Positions 50,188 to 58,426 of a stretch of 64,000 nt of DNA are shown here, one piece after another. Location: assembly GCF_011927695.1 (NCBI RefSeq), contig NZ_JAATJE010000001.1, positions 310,001 through 374,000 on the forward strand. The letters run 5' to 3'. The stretch comes from Sphingomonas jejuensis. GTDB lineage: Bacteria; Pseudomonadota; Alphaproteobacteria; Sphingomonadales; Sphingomonadaceae. A model generated the notes under the pieces. That model ran no database searches. It worked only from the letters and a program-made list of their open reading frames with translations, and had not been told where the DNA came from. The position numbers and the translations under genes are program-made. The first letter of the stretch is position 1, and every line of letters begins with the position of its first letter.

Positions 50188-51339
50188 TTAGAGCGTGTCC
50201 GCGGTTCCGAGGATCACGGTCGCCTGGCTCGACAGGGTCCCACCGTTGCCATGCGCCAGTGCGACATGGATATCCGGGATCTGGTTCGCCGCCTCGCCGC
50301 GAAGCTGTCGTGCGGCCTCCACGATCGCGAACAGCCCGTACATGCCGGGATGGCAGCAGGACAGGCCGCCGCCATTGGTGTTGACGGGCAGGGTGCCGCC
50401 CGGACCGATCGCCCCGCTCTCCACAAAGGGGCCGCCGTCTCCCTTGGCGCAGAAGTCCAGGTCTTCCAGGAACAGGACCGTGTTGATCGTGAATGCGTCG
50501 TAGAGCTGCACGCATCCCACGTTCGACGGCCGCACACCTGCCATTTCATATGCGCGCGGGCCGCTTTCCGCCGCGGCGGTCGTGGTGAGGTCGGTCGTTT
50601 GCGCGACGGAGTGCCACCAGGTCGCGGCGGCGGACGCCAGCACGGGGACTGGGGGCTTCGGCCCATCCTTCGCGCGGTCGGTCCGCGTCACCACGATCGC
50701 CGCGCCGCCATCGGTGACAAGGCAGCAGTCGCGCACCGTGATCGGCGTGGAGATCATCCGCGACGACAGGCAATCCTCGATCGACAGCGGGCCCTTCGCA
50801 AAGGCCTCGGGATTGCCGTTCGCCCAGCCGCGCGCGGCAACCGCGACCGCCGCCAGCTGCTCCCGCGTGGTGCCGAACTCGTGCATGTGGCGCGCGGCGG
50901 CGAGCGCGTAGGAGGACAGCGGAAACAGCGGGCGATAGGGTGCGTCCCACCGGTTGCTCTTCGCCGGCGTCGACAGCTTGCCGCCGCCCGTGCGCTGGTT
51001 GGAGCCATAGGCGATCAGCGCGACGTCGATCATGCCGCAGGTCAGCATCGCCGCGGCGGTCGCCATGTGGCTCATGAAGGCGGAGCCGCCGGTGCGGTTG
51101 CTGTCGGTGAAGCGCGGCTGCAGCCCGAGATATTCGGCCAGCGCCAGGCCGCCCAGCATGTCGTCCGGCAGGCAGCAGAACAGCGCATCGACGTCTCGCA
51201 GCGCCATGCCGGCGTCGCGAACCGCGGCCAGCGCCGCCCCACCGGCGATGTCGAGCGCCGAGAGCCCCGTCGCCTCGCCGACGCCGAAGGTGGCGAGGCC
51301 TGCGATCGACGTCGCGCCGCGCGGGAAACGGGCGGTCAT
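50188..51339 (-). CDS. Thiolase-superfamily protein, Ltp2/SCP-x-like (possible retro-aldolase)
   Basis: The 383-residue protein has the thiolase fold but no catalytic cysteine at the first site, where SNRTGGSAFMSH appears instead. The C-terminal His region reads GGGLSCCHPGMYGL, and LYDAFTINTV is typical of SCP-x-type members. In the steroid enzymes Ltp2 and relatives, such a protein pairs with a DUF35 partner to cleave a beta-hydroxyacyl-CoA by retro-aldol reaction. The DUF35 gene lies directly upstream with a 4-base overlap, supporting that role by inference. Confidence 0.85.
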   Translation of the reverse strand: MTARFPRGATSIAGLATFGVGEATGLSALDIAGGAALAAVRDAGMALRDVDALFCCLPDDMLGGLALAEYLGLQPRFTDSNRTGGSAFMSHMATAAAMLTCGMIDVALIAYGSNQRTGGGKLSTPAKSNRWDAPYRPLFPLSSYALAAARHMHEFGTTREQLAAVAVAARGWANGNPEAFAKGPLSIEDCLSSRMISTPITVRDCCLVTDGGAAIVVTRTDRAKDGPKPPVPVLASAAATWWHSVAQTTDLTTTAAAESGPRAYEMAGVRPSNVGCVQLYDAFTINTVLFLEDLDFCAKGDGGPFVESGAIGPGGTLPVNTNGGGLSCCHPGMYGLFAIVEAARQLRGEAANQIPDIHVALAHGNGGTLSSQATVILGTADTL

Positions 51340-51695
51340 GCCGGCTCGAACAGCAGCAGCGCGTCGGCGCCCGACCCGTCGATCCGCGCGCGGACCCGGT
51401 CGCCGATGCGGATGGCGGCAGGGTCGATGCCCTCCACCCTGCTCATCAGCCGCGGTCCTTCGTCCAGGTCGACGAGGACGACGTTGTAGGCCGGCTCGGG
51501 CGGCTTCGGGTGAATGACGGTGACCGCATAGACGGTGCCGAGGCCGATCGCATCGACCCACTCCCAATCCTCGTCGCCGGTGGCGGGCTCTGCCAGCCGC
51601 GGCGGAAAGAAGCGGTCGCCGGACGCGCGGGATCGCTGGAGCATCAGGCGACCGTCACCAAGTGCCTCGCGCCAGACGGCCTCGGGCGCGGTCAT
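51336..51695 (-). CDS. DUF35 OB-fold protein
   Basis: The 119-residue protein is an OB-fold partner of thiolase-like enzymes (FFPPRLAEPATG followed by GLGTVYAVTVIHPKPPEPA and VLVDLDEGPRLMSRV). Most family members have a four-cysteine zinc ribbon before FFPPR; here those cysteines are absent (RSRASGDRFFPPR), and the protein has no Cys at all. It overlaps its neighbours by 4 bases on both sides, between the CoA-transferase and the Ltp2-like gene. Confidence 0.88.
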   Translation of the reverse strand: MTAPEAVWREALGDGRLMLQRSRASGDRFFPPRLAEPATGDEDWEWVDAIGLGTVYAVTVIHPKPPEPAYNVVLVDLDEGPRLMSRVEGIDPAAIRIGDRVRARIDGSGADALLLFEPA

Positions 51696-52900
51696 GCCGG
51701 CTCGCGCGCGGCGCCGCTGTCGATCAGGGCGGCGATCTCGTCCTCACGCAGGCCCGCCTCGGCGAGCAGGGCGCGGCTGTGCTGGCCCAGCCGCGGCCCC
51801 GCCTCGCCGATCGCGCCGGGCGTTTCGGAAAAGCCGGTCGGGATGCCGGGAAAGCGCAGCGTGCCTGCGTCGGTGCCGCGGGTCTGCCAGAAGCCGGTTT
51901 CAACCAGGTGCGGATCGTGCAGCAGATCTTCGGTGCTGTTGATCGCCATGGCCGGAATGTGCGCCTCACGGAACAGCGCCATCCACTCCTCCGTCGTGCG
52001 CTCCTCCATCACGAGCGCGAGGCGGGCGAGCACCGCGCCGATATTCTCCGTGCGCGTCCGCATGGTCGCGAACATCGGGTCCTTCGACCAGTCGGGATCG
52101 CCCAGCGCCGCGAAGAAGCCGCGCCAATGCTTGTCGTTGTAGATCATCACGCCGACATAGCCGTCCTTCGTCTTGTACGGGCGACGCGCGGCGGAGGTGA
52201 CGCGGGGATATTCGGGCGGGCCCTGCGGCGGATCGAACAGCGATCCGCACAGATGCTCCACCATCGTGAACGACACGAGCGTCTCGAACATCGGCACCTC
52301 GACCTCCTGGCCGATGCCGGTGCGTTCCCGCGCGAACAATGCGGCGATGATGGCATAAGCGCCGGTGAGCCCGGCGACCTTGTCCGCCACGACGGTGCCG
52401 AGGTAGCTCGGCACCCCGCCCGACAGCCGCGCCTGGAGGTCGACCAGGCCCGACGCGGCCTGCACGATGTCGTCATAGGCGGGATAGTCGCGGTATGGGC
52501 CCGACCGCGCGAAGCCGTAGAGGTTGGCGTAGATGATCTTCGGGTTCGCCGCCTTCAGCGCGTCATAGTCGAGCCCGAGCCGGCCGATCGCCTGCGCGCG
52601 CATCGAATGCACGAACACGTCGGCGTTTTCGGCAAGCTTCAGCAGCGCGTCGCGCGCGGCCGGCTGCTTCAGATCGAGCACGATGGAGCGCTTGCCGCGA
52701 TTGACGTTCAGGAACATGCCGCCGCGCGTCGGATCGGGGCCAGGCGGCAGGTAGCGGGTGGTGTCCCCGTCCGGGCTTTCCACCTTGATCACGTCGGCGC
52801 CCAGATCGGCGAAGATCTGCGTCGCGTACGGCCCCATCAACACGCTGGTCAAGTCTAGCACGCGAACGCCGGCGAGCGGCCCCTGGCCCCGCCCGCTCAA
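51692..52900 (-). CDS. Class III CoA-transferase (CaiB/BaiF family)
   Basis: The 402-residue protein begins at a TTG (52900) with the family start GPLAGVRVLDLTSVLMGPYA and has ADLGADVIKVESPDGD, and the likely catalytic Asp in the segment YPAYDDIVQAASG (143-144). It transfers CoA between acyl groups, or in this family may act as an acyl-CoA racemase. It heads a minus-strand three-gene unit with the DUF35 and Ltp2-like genes. Confidence 0.93.
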   Translation of the reverse strand: MSGRGQGPLAGVRVLDLTSVLMGPYATQIFADLGADVIKVESPDGDTTRYLPPGPDPTRGGMFLNVNRGKRSIVLDLKQPAARDALLKLAENADVFVHSMRAQAIGRLGLDYDALKAANPKIIYANLYGFARSGPYRDYPAYDDIVQAASGLVDLQARLSGGVPSYLGTVVADKVAGLTGAYAIIAALFARERTGIGQEVEVPMFETLVSFTMVEHLCGSLFDPPQGPPEYPRVTSAARRPYKTKDGYVGVMIYNDKHWRGFFAALGDPDWSKDPMFATMRTRTENIGAVLARLALVMEERTTEEWMALFREAHIPAMAINSTEDLLHDPHLVETGFWQTRGTDAGTLRFPGIPTGFSETPGAIGEAGPRLGQHSRALLAEAGLREDEIAALIDSGAAREPA

Positions 52901-52965
52901 CGCGAAACCCCCCTTGCGGCGAGGGCGACAGCGGATAGCCTCGCGTGCGTAGCGGGAGGCGAGGC

Positions 52966-53709
52966 ATGGTGATGCGTGTTCATCTGGTGGCGGCCGGCAA
53001 GTTCCATGACATCGATTTTGCGCGGCTGGAGCTCTTGAAGCTGCTCGCCGAGCAGGCGGACATCCGGACCAGCGTGTCGAGCGACTATGCCGATCTGGAC
53101 GCGCTTGCGGCGGCCGACCTGCTGATCACCTACACCTGCGACCTGATGCCGCGGCCGGCGGAGGCCGACGCGCTCGCGGCGTTCCTGGCGCGGGGCGGCC
53201 GCTGGTTCGCGCTTCACGGCACCAATTCCGTTCTGGAGCCGCTGCCCGACGGCACCGTGCGCACACCCAATGCTGCGCCCGCGGTCACGGCCATGCTCGG
53301 CACGCGCTTTGCCGCGCACCCGCCGATCGGCCCGTTCAAGGTGTTCGTCACCAAGGGCGACCACCCGATGACCCGGGGCCTGCGCGACTTCCGGATCGAG
53401 GACGAGCTCTACCTGACCCGGCGCACGGGCGAGATCGACGTGCTGCTGCACACCCAGTTCACCGGCGACTGCCCGGAGTTCGAGGATCGCAGCTGGGACG
53501 AGGCGGAGGTGCCGGTGCTCTACGAGCGCGCGGTCGGCGCCGGGGCCGTGCTGTACCTGACGCTCGGCCACTGCCGGGGCCATTATGACCTGATGCCGCT
53601 CGCCGGCTTCTGGCCGCATCCGCAGCGCTGCGGCTGGAACTATCCCGTGTTCTACGAACTTCTTCGCCGCGGCATCGCCTGGGGCCGCCCTCATGCCGAG
53701 GCCTGTTGA
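52966..53709 (+). CDS. ThuA-like domain protein
   Basis: The 247-residue protein has the class I glutamine amidotransferase-like fold of the ThuA family (LLITYTCDLMPRPAEADALA, GGRWFALHGTNSVLEP, and LYLTLGHCRGHYD). It is cytoplasmic, with no signal peptide. The family includes trehalose-utilisation and sugar-lactone-related proteins; a role here is unknown. GGGAGGCGAGG lies before the ATG at 52966. Its last 19 bases overlap the end of the convergent TetR gene. Confidence 0.88.
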   Translation: MVMRVHLVAAGKFHDIDFARLELLKLLAEQADIRTSVSSDYADLDALAAADLLITYTCDLMPRPAEADALAAFLARGGRWFALHGTNSVLEPLPDGTVRTPNAAPAVTAMLGTRFAAHPPIGPFKVFVTKGDHPMTRGLRDFRIEDELYLTRRTGEIDVLLHTQFTGDCPEFEDRSWDEAEVPVLYERAVGAGAVLYLTLGHCRGHYDLMPLAGFWPHPQRCGWNYPVFYELLRRGIAWGRPHAEAC

Positions 53710-54359
53710 GCGAGCGCGGGGTTCAGGGCGCGGATCTGCTGTTCCAGCAGCGCCAGCATCGGCTCCACCGTCGCTTCCTTGACCGATCCCGTCAGCAGGC
53801 CGACCGCAAGACCTTCCAGCATCGTCTGCGACAGCGTCATGGCAAGGTCGAACTGGTCGCGCTGGCCCTGCCATTCGGGGAAGAGGGCATAGGCCTGCTC
53901 GTTGAAGCGCGCGCTGAATTCGGCTTGCAGCGGCTGGAGGATACGGCCGAGCTCCGGATGGGTGCGCGCGGCAAGCGCAAGCTCGTGAAAGGCGATGAAA
54001 CCCGGCTTTTGCAACTGCCGCCAATATGTGTGCACCAGCGTGCCGACATCATGGTCGCCGACATCCGCCGCGCGGCGAAAGGCGCGCAGCCGCTTTTCGT
54101 GCAGCTCCACGATCGCCGCCTTGATCAGCGCCTGCCCGTTTTCGAAATGGTGGAGCATGGCGCCGCGGGACAGCCCGGCCTCGCTCGCCACGCGCGGCGT
54201 GGTGGTGTTGGCATAGCCGAAGCGGACGATGCACCGGATGGCGGCGTCGATCAGCCGGGCGCGGGTCTGCGCGCTCTTCAGCGACTGGTGCGTCGGGCTG
54301 CCGTCGGCCGGGTCGCGCACGGCGCGCGGCGTTGAGGATCGAGTTGTCGCCAAAGCCAT
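53691..54359 (-). CDS. TetR/AcrR family regulator of the Rieske/aco operon
   Basis: The 222-residue protein has the helix-turn-helix (about 27-75) with RFGYANTTTPRVASEAGLSR and GAMLHHFENGQALI, and a TetR_C-type C-terminus. The ATG at 54359 has AAAGGTG upstream; an ATG at 54389 would overlap the promoter half-site. A TTGACT -35 box lies on the minus strand at 54414-54409. It is divergent from the SDR/Rieske/aco operon, and a near-perfect palindrome lies between them. It probably represses that operon and itself in the absence of a CoA-ester or substrate ligand (inference). Confidence 0.9.
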   Translation of the reverse strand: MALATTRSSTPRAVRDPADGSPTHQSLKSAQTRARLIDAAIRCIVRFGYANTTTPRVASEAGLSRGAMLHHFENGQALIKAAIVELHEKRLRAFRRAADVGDHDVGTLVHTYWRQLQKPGFIAFHELALAARTHPELGRILQPLQAEFSARFNEQAYALFPEWQGQRDQFDLAMTLSQTMLEGLAVGLLTGSVKEATVEPMLALLEQQIRALNPALAQQASA

Positions 54360-54387
54360 GCCTGCCGCACCTTTCGTCCAAGCAGTC

Positions 54388-54397
54388 ATGATTGTTT
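54388..54397. promoter_or_regulatory. Operator half-site in the tetR promoter
   Basis: ATGATTGTTT here is identical to the right half of the operator-like site at 62118-62127 and close to that at 54468-54477. The left half is degenerate. It falls 15-20 bases from the minus-strand TTGACT at 54414-54409, that is, over the likely -10 region of the tetR gene. Confidence 0.45.
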
Positions 54398-54458
54398 TTC
54401 GAAAGCGAAGTCAAGGCTGCCGCGGCCAACCGCCCGACCAAAGCGCCGCCACCTGAAA

Positions 54459-54478
54459 AAAACATGCATGCTTGTTTT
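54459..54478. promoter_or_regulatory. Palindromic operator upstream of the SDR/Rieske/aco operon
   Basis: AAAACATGCATGCTTGTTTT is a 20-bp palindrome with nine of ten pairs matching. It is preceded by CTGAAA, and this 27-base stretch matches the site at 62102-62128 at about 21 positions. It sits just upstream of the -35-like TTGCCC at 54483 and is the best candidate binding site for the divergent TetR protein. Confidence 0.6.
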
Positions 54479-54482
54479 CGCC

Positions 54483-54511
54483 TTGCCCGCTTCAGGCAGC
54501 TGGTCCAAGAT
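54483..54511 (+). promoter_or_regulatory. Possible promoter of the SDR/Rieske/aco operon
   Basis: TTGCCC (54483-54488) and CAAGAT (54506-54511) are 17 bases apart. Transcription would start near 54518, the ATG of the first gene, so the mRNA may be leaderless. No ribosome site precedes that ATG. Confidence 0.4.
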
Positions 54512-54517
54512 CGGGCG

Positions 54518-55270
54518 ATGGCAGGCAGGCGAACATCGCTGGTGATCGGGGCGTCCAGCGCCGGCGGACTGGGTGAGGCGACGGCCCGGCGGCTGGCGGC
54601 GGCCGGCGATGCCGTGATCGTCGCCGGCCGCCGGATGGACCCGCTGGAGCGGCTGGCCGACGAGATCGGCGGGCGTGCCCTGTTCTGCGATCTGGAGGAC
54701 GAAGGCTCGATCGAGGCGCTGGTCGCCGAAGCCGGGCCGATCCGCGTCGCGGTGAACGCCGCCGGCACCACGCTCGGCCAGTCGATCCTGAAGATCCGCC
54801 GCGAGCAGATCGAGGCGCAGTGGGGCATGCACGTCACCGCCAACCTGCTGCTGTTGAAGCATGTCGGTGCGTCCATGACGACGGCGGGCGGCGGCGCGAT
54901 CGTGCTGTTTTCGTCGGTGACGGCCCGGCTGGCGGGCCCGGGCCTCGCCGCCTACGCATCGGCCAAGGCCGGGCTCGACCATCTGGTCCGGGTCGCGGCC
55001 CTGGAATTCGGTCCGCTCGGCATCCGCGTGAACGCGGTGGCGCCGGGCTTTTCGCGCACGCCGATGACGGAAAGCTTCCTGTCGAACGAGCGGTTCGACA
55101 CGATGTACCGGCGTGAAAGCGCGCTGGGCGCGCTGGTGACGCCGGATCAGGTGGCGAGCGCGGTTGAATGGCTGGCGGCGGAGGATTGCTTCGCCACCGG
55201 CGAGATCATCCATGTCAGCGGCGGGGCGCAGCTGTGCCGGCTGCCGCGCGCCGACGAGATCAGGGCTTGA
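54518..55270 (+). CDS. SDR family oxidoreductase
   Basis: The 250-residue short-chain dehydrogenase begins MAGRRTSLVIGASSAGGLGE, with an NAD(P) motif carrying one extra residue, then VNAAGTT, catalytic Ser in LFSSVTARL and YASAKAG. The operator at 54459-54478 would be inside the coding region if the upstream ATG (54464) were used, so 54518 is chosen. It is the first gene of the operon, 14 bases before the next SDR. Confidence 0.9.
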   Translation: MAGRRTSLVIGASSAGGLGEATARRLAAAGDAVIVAGRRMDPLERLADEIGGRALFCDLEDEGSIEALVAEAGPIRVAVNAAGTTLGQSILKIRREQIEAQWGMHVTANLLLLKHVGASMTTAGGGAIVLFSSVTARLAGPGLAAYASAKAGLDHLVRVAALEFGPLGIRVNAVAPGFSRTPMTESFLSNERFDTMYRRESALGALVTPDQVASAVEWLAAEDCFATGEIIHVSGGAQLCRLPRADEIRA

Positions 55271-55284
55271 GAGGAGTTTAGCAC

Positions 55285-56046
55285 GTGGACCTTGGACTTT
55301 CCGGCAAGAAGGCGATCATCGTCGGCGCGGCGCGCGGCATCGGCATGGCGGTGGCCGAGACGCTGGCGCGCGAAGGCTGCGACCTGGCGATCTGTGCGCG
55401 CGGCGAGGACAGCGTGAAGGACGCGGTCGCCGACCTGAAGCGCTACGGCACCAACGTGGTCGGCAAGGCCGTCAACGTGAAGAAGGCCGACGAGTACAAG
55501 GAATGGCTGGCCTGGGCGATCGAGGCGCTGGGCGGCGTCGACATCCTGATCCCGCTGACCTCGTCGGGCGGCGGCATGGGCAGCGAGAAATACTGGTACA
55601 ACGCGTTCGAGGTGGACGTGATGGGTCCGGTCCGGGCGGTGGAGGCGGTGATCCCGACCATGGAGGAGAAGGGCGGCGGATCGATCGTGCTGATCGCCAC
55701 CACCTCCGTCGTGGAGGCGATGGGCGGCCCGCAGGCCTATAACGCGATGAAGGCGCCGCTCGTCACCTGGGGCAAGCAGCTTGCGCTGTTCCACGGCAAG
55801 AACGGCGTCCGGGTCAACGTGGTGTCGCCGGGCCCCGTCGAGTTCGAGGGCGGCAACTGGGACATGATCAAGGGCACGATGGAGAAGTTCTACAACGCGC
55901 AGCTGCGCCAGCAGCCGACCGGCCGGCTCGGCACGCCGGAGGAGATCGCGCGCGCCATCGTGTTCCTGGCCAGCCCGGCGGCCTCCTGGGTCAACGGGTC
56001 GCACCTGGTGGTCGATGGCGGCTTCACCAACCGCACCCATTTCTGA
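55285..56046 (+). CDS. SDR family oxidoreductase
   Basis: The 253-residue protein starts at a GTG with GAGGAG upstream. It has VGAARGIGMAVAETLA, the catalytic Ser in IATTSVVEAM and YNAMKAPL. The cofactor and catalytic positions fit a 3-ketoacyl or hydroxyl dehydrogenase. It lies between the first SDR and the Rieske oxygenase with short gaps, so it probably acts on the oxygenase's substrate or product. Confidence 0.93.
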   Translation: MDLGLSGKKAIIVGAARGIGMAVAETLAREGCDLAICARGEDSVKDAVADLKRYGTNVVGKAVNVKKADEYKEWLAWAIEALGGVDILIPLTSSGGGMGSEKYWYNAFEVDVMGPVRAVEAVIPTMEEKGGGSIVLIATTSVVEAMGGPQAYNAMKAPLVTWGKQLALFHGKNGVRVNVVSPGPVEFEGGNWDMIKGTMEKFYNAQLRQQPTGRLGTPEEIARAIVFLASPAASWVNGSHLVVDGGFTNRTHF

Positions 56047-56078
56047 AGAACGACGAAAGCCGATCGAAGGGCAGTCGC

Positions 56079-57407
56079 ATGGACGTCAAGCGCAAGGTCG
56101 ACATCATCCGGGTCAATCCGCAGGACTGGCCGAACGGGACTCCCACCTGGAAGGAGGAGGACCCGGATCTCGGCTATGATCTGATCCCCGCCGACCGCTA
56201 CACCAGCGAAGCCTTCGCCAAGCTGGAATGGGAGCGAATCTGGACCAAGGTCTGGCTGCTCGGCGGGCGATCCGACGACATCAAGGAACCCGGCGACTAT
56301 ATCTGCACGGAGATCGGCAAGGAGAGCGTGCTGATCGTGCGGCAGCACGACATGTCGGTGCGCGCCTTCTACAATGTCTGCCTGCACCGCGGGAACAAGC
56401 TGCGTCCCGAAGGCCTCGGCAATGCCGAGAATTTCCGCTGCATGTACCATCACTGGACCTATGGCCTGGACGGCGAGATCCAGCGCATCCCCGATCTCGA
56501 CACCTTTCCGCAGGGCTGCCCGCCGGGCGCGAAGATCCCGTCGCTGCCGTGCGCGGAATGGGGCAGCTTCGTGTGGTTCTCGCTCAATCCGGACGTGGAG
56601 CCGCTGGAGCGCTTCCTGGATCCGATGCCGAAGCATCTCGATCCCTATCACTTGGAGCGCATGGCCTGGGTGCGCGACATCACGGTGGAATGGGACTGCA
56701 ACTGGAAGGCGAGCGTCGACGCCTTCTCCGAGGTCTACCATGTGCAGGGCATCCACCCGCAGCTGCAATGGTATCTGGACGACACAAACGCGCAGATCGA
56801 CGTGTACGAGCGGCACAGCCGCTATCTCGTGCCGTTCGCGACCGTGTCGGGCCGCGTCGCGCTGCCGTCCGCGATCCCGCCGGCGATCTACGAGATCATG
56901 GTCAAGGCGGGCATGGACCCGGCGGAATATGAAGGCCGCGTCAGCGACATCCGCCGCGACGTGCAGCTGTTCAAGCGCGCGCATGGTGCCGAACAAGGCA
57001 AGGACTATTCGGAACTGAACGACGATCAGCTGACCGACGACTATCACTACTCGATCTTCCCGAACGTCTCGATGAACGTCCACGCCGACGACGTGATGAT
57101 GTTCCGGCAGCGCCCGCACCCGACCGACCCGAACAAGATGTTCTACGACATCTGGATGATCGAGCTGGTGCCCGAGGGCGAGGAATGGCCGGAGCGGCCG
57201 AAGCACAAGCGGTTCAAGCATGGCGACCGCACGATCGGCCAGGTGCTGGACCAGGACGCGTTCAACCTGCCCACCGTGCAGAAGGGGATGCAGTCGGCCG
57301 GCTTCAAGGGCCTGTGGGTGGGCGACCAGGAGCTGCGCATCCGCCATTTCCATAAAGTCATCGACGATTACGTCTATCCGGACGGCAAGGCCGCCAACGA
57401 CATCTGA
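56079..57407 (+). CDS. Rieske non-heme iron oxygenase, alpha subunit
   Basis: The 442-residue enzyme has the Rieske [2Fe-2S] ligands Cys101/His103 (CLHRGN) and Cys121/His124 (CMYHHW), and the mononuclear iron site with His221 and His226 in SEVYHVQGIH. The residue that bridges the two sites in most family members is Asp; here it is Glu218, as also known for carnitine monooxygenase. No small (beta) subunit gene is near. It probably hydroxylates a cyclic substrate and takes electrons from a ferredoxin, perhaps the one at 61756. Confidence 0.93.
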   Translation: MDVKRKVDIIRVNPQDWPNGTPTWKEEDPDLGYDLIPADRYTSEAFAKLEWERIWTKVWLLGGRSDDIKEPGDYICTEIGKESVLIVRQHDMSVRAFYNVCLHRGNKLRPEGLGNAENFRCMYHHWTYGLDGEIQRIPDLDTFPQGCPPGAKIPSLPCAEWGSFVWFSLNPDVEPLERFLDPMPKHLDPYHLERMAWVRDITVEWDCNWKASVDAFSEVYHVQGIHPQLQWYLDDTNAQIDVYERHSRYLVPFATVSGRVALPSAIPPAIYEIMVKAGMDPAEYEGRVSDIRRDVQLFKRAHGAEQGKDYSELNDDQLTDDYHYSIFPNVSMNVHADDVMMFRQRPHPTDPNKMFYDIWMIELVPEGEEWPERPKHKRFKHGDRTIGQVLDQDAFNLPTVQKGMQSAGFKGLWVGDQELRIRHFHKVIDDYVYPDGKAANDI

Positions 57408-57451
57408 TTGGGCACGCGCGGGGCAACGCCGCGCGGCGGAGGGGAAGAGTG

Positions 57452-58423
57452 ATGCAGATGAGCAGGGACGAGCTGATCGGCGCCTATCGCCGCATGGCGA
57501 CGATCCGGCAGTTCGAGATGCGGCTGCACGACGAGATCAAGTCGGGCGAGATCGCCGGCTTCACGCACCTGTATTGCGGGCAGGAAGCGGCGGCAGTCGG
57601 CGTGTGCGATCATCTGGACGACGACGACTACATCGTCTCCACGCACCGTGGACACGGCCACTGCATCGCCAAGGGCTGCGACGTGAAGGGCATGATGAAG
57701 GAGATCTACGGACGGCGCGACGGCCTCTGCAAGGGCCGCGGCGGGTCCATGCACATCGCGGACCTGTCAAAGGGGATGCTGGGCGCCAACGGCATCGTCG
57801 GTGCGGGCGCCCCGCAGGCGGTGGGCGCGGCGCTCTCCGCCAAGCTCGACAGGAAGGGCAAGGTCGCGATCGCCTTTTCGGGCGACGGCGCGTGCAACCA
57901 GGGCACCACGTTCGAGGCGATGAACATGGCGGTGGTGCTGAAGGTGCCGGCGATCTTCGTGTTTGAGAACAACCATTATTCCGAACATACCGGCGTCGAC
58001 TATGCGGTCGGCACCAACCGCGACATCGCCAGCCGCGCGGAGGCGTTCGGCATGAAGGCGTGGCGCGCCAACGGCTGCGATTATTTCGACACCTATTCCA
58101 CCATGCGCGAGCTGCTGGACCATGTCCGCGGTGGCGGCGGTCCCGCCGCGATCGAGCTCGATACCGAGCGTTTCTACGGCCATTTCGAGGGCGATCCGCA
58201 GCGGTATCGCGGGCCGGGCGAACTCGACCGGCTGTGGGCGGAGCGGGATTGCCTCAAGAACTTTCGCGCACGGGTGGGCGAAGGCGGCCTGCTCGACCTG
58301 GCCGAGCTCGACCGCGTGGATGCGGAGGTGTCGCAGCTGATCGACGAGGCGACCAGCGAAGCGCGCGCCGCCCCGCCGCCCGATCCGGCGCATGTCGCCG
58401 AAGACGTCTATGTGGAGTATTGA
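57452..58423 (+). CDS. acoA: Thiamine-diphosphate E1 alpha subunit, AcoA-like
   Basis: The 323-residue protein (from the ATG at 57452; a GTG at 57449 is also possible) has the ThDP motif GDGACNQGTTFEAMNMAVV ending FVFENN, and HRGHGHCIAKG near residue 64. It is like the E1 alpha of acetoin or 2-oxo acid dehydrogenase. With acoB it would decarboxylate a 2-oxo acid or split an alpha-hydroxyketone, passing the acyl group to the E2. Position within a Rieske oxygenase operon argues against simple acetoin use. Confidence 0.92.
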   Translation: MQMSRDELIGAYRRMATIRQFEMRLHDEIKSGEIAGFTHLYCGQEAAAVGVCDHLDDDDYIVSTHRGHGHCIAKGCDVKGMMKEIYGRRDGLCKGRGGSMHIADLSKGMLGANGIVGAGAPQAVGAALSAKLDRKGKVAIAFSGDGACNQGTTFEAMNMAVVLKVPAIFVFENNHYSEHTGVDYAVGTNRDIASRAEAFGMKAWRANGCDYFDTYSTMRELLDHVRGGGGPAAIELDTERFYGHFEGDPQRYRGPGELDRLWAERDCLKNFRARVGEGGLLDLAELDRVDAEVSQLIDEATSEARAAPPPDPAHVAEDVYVEY

Positions 58424-58426
58424 TCC

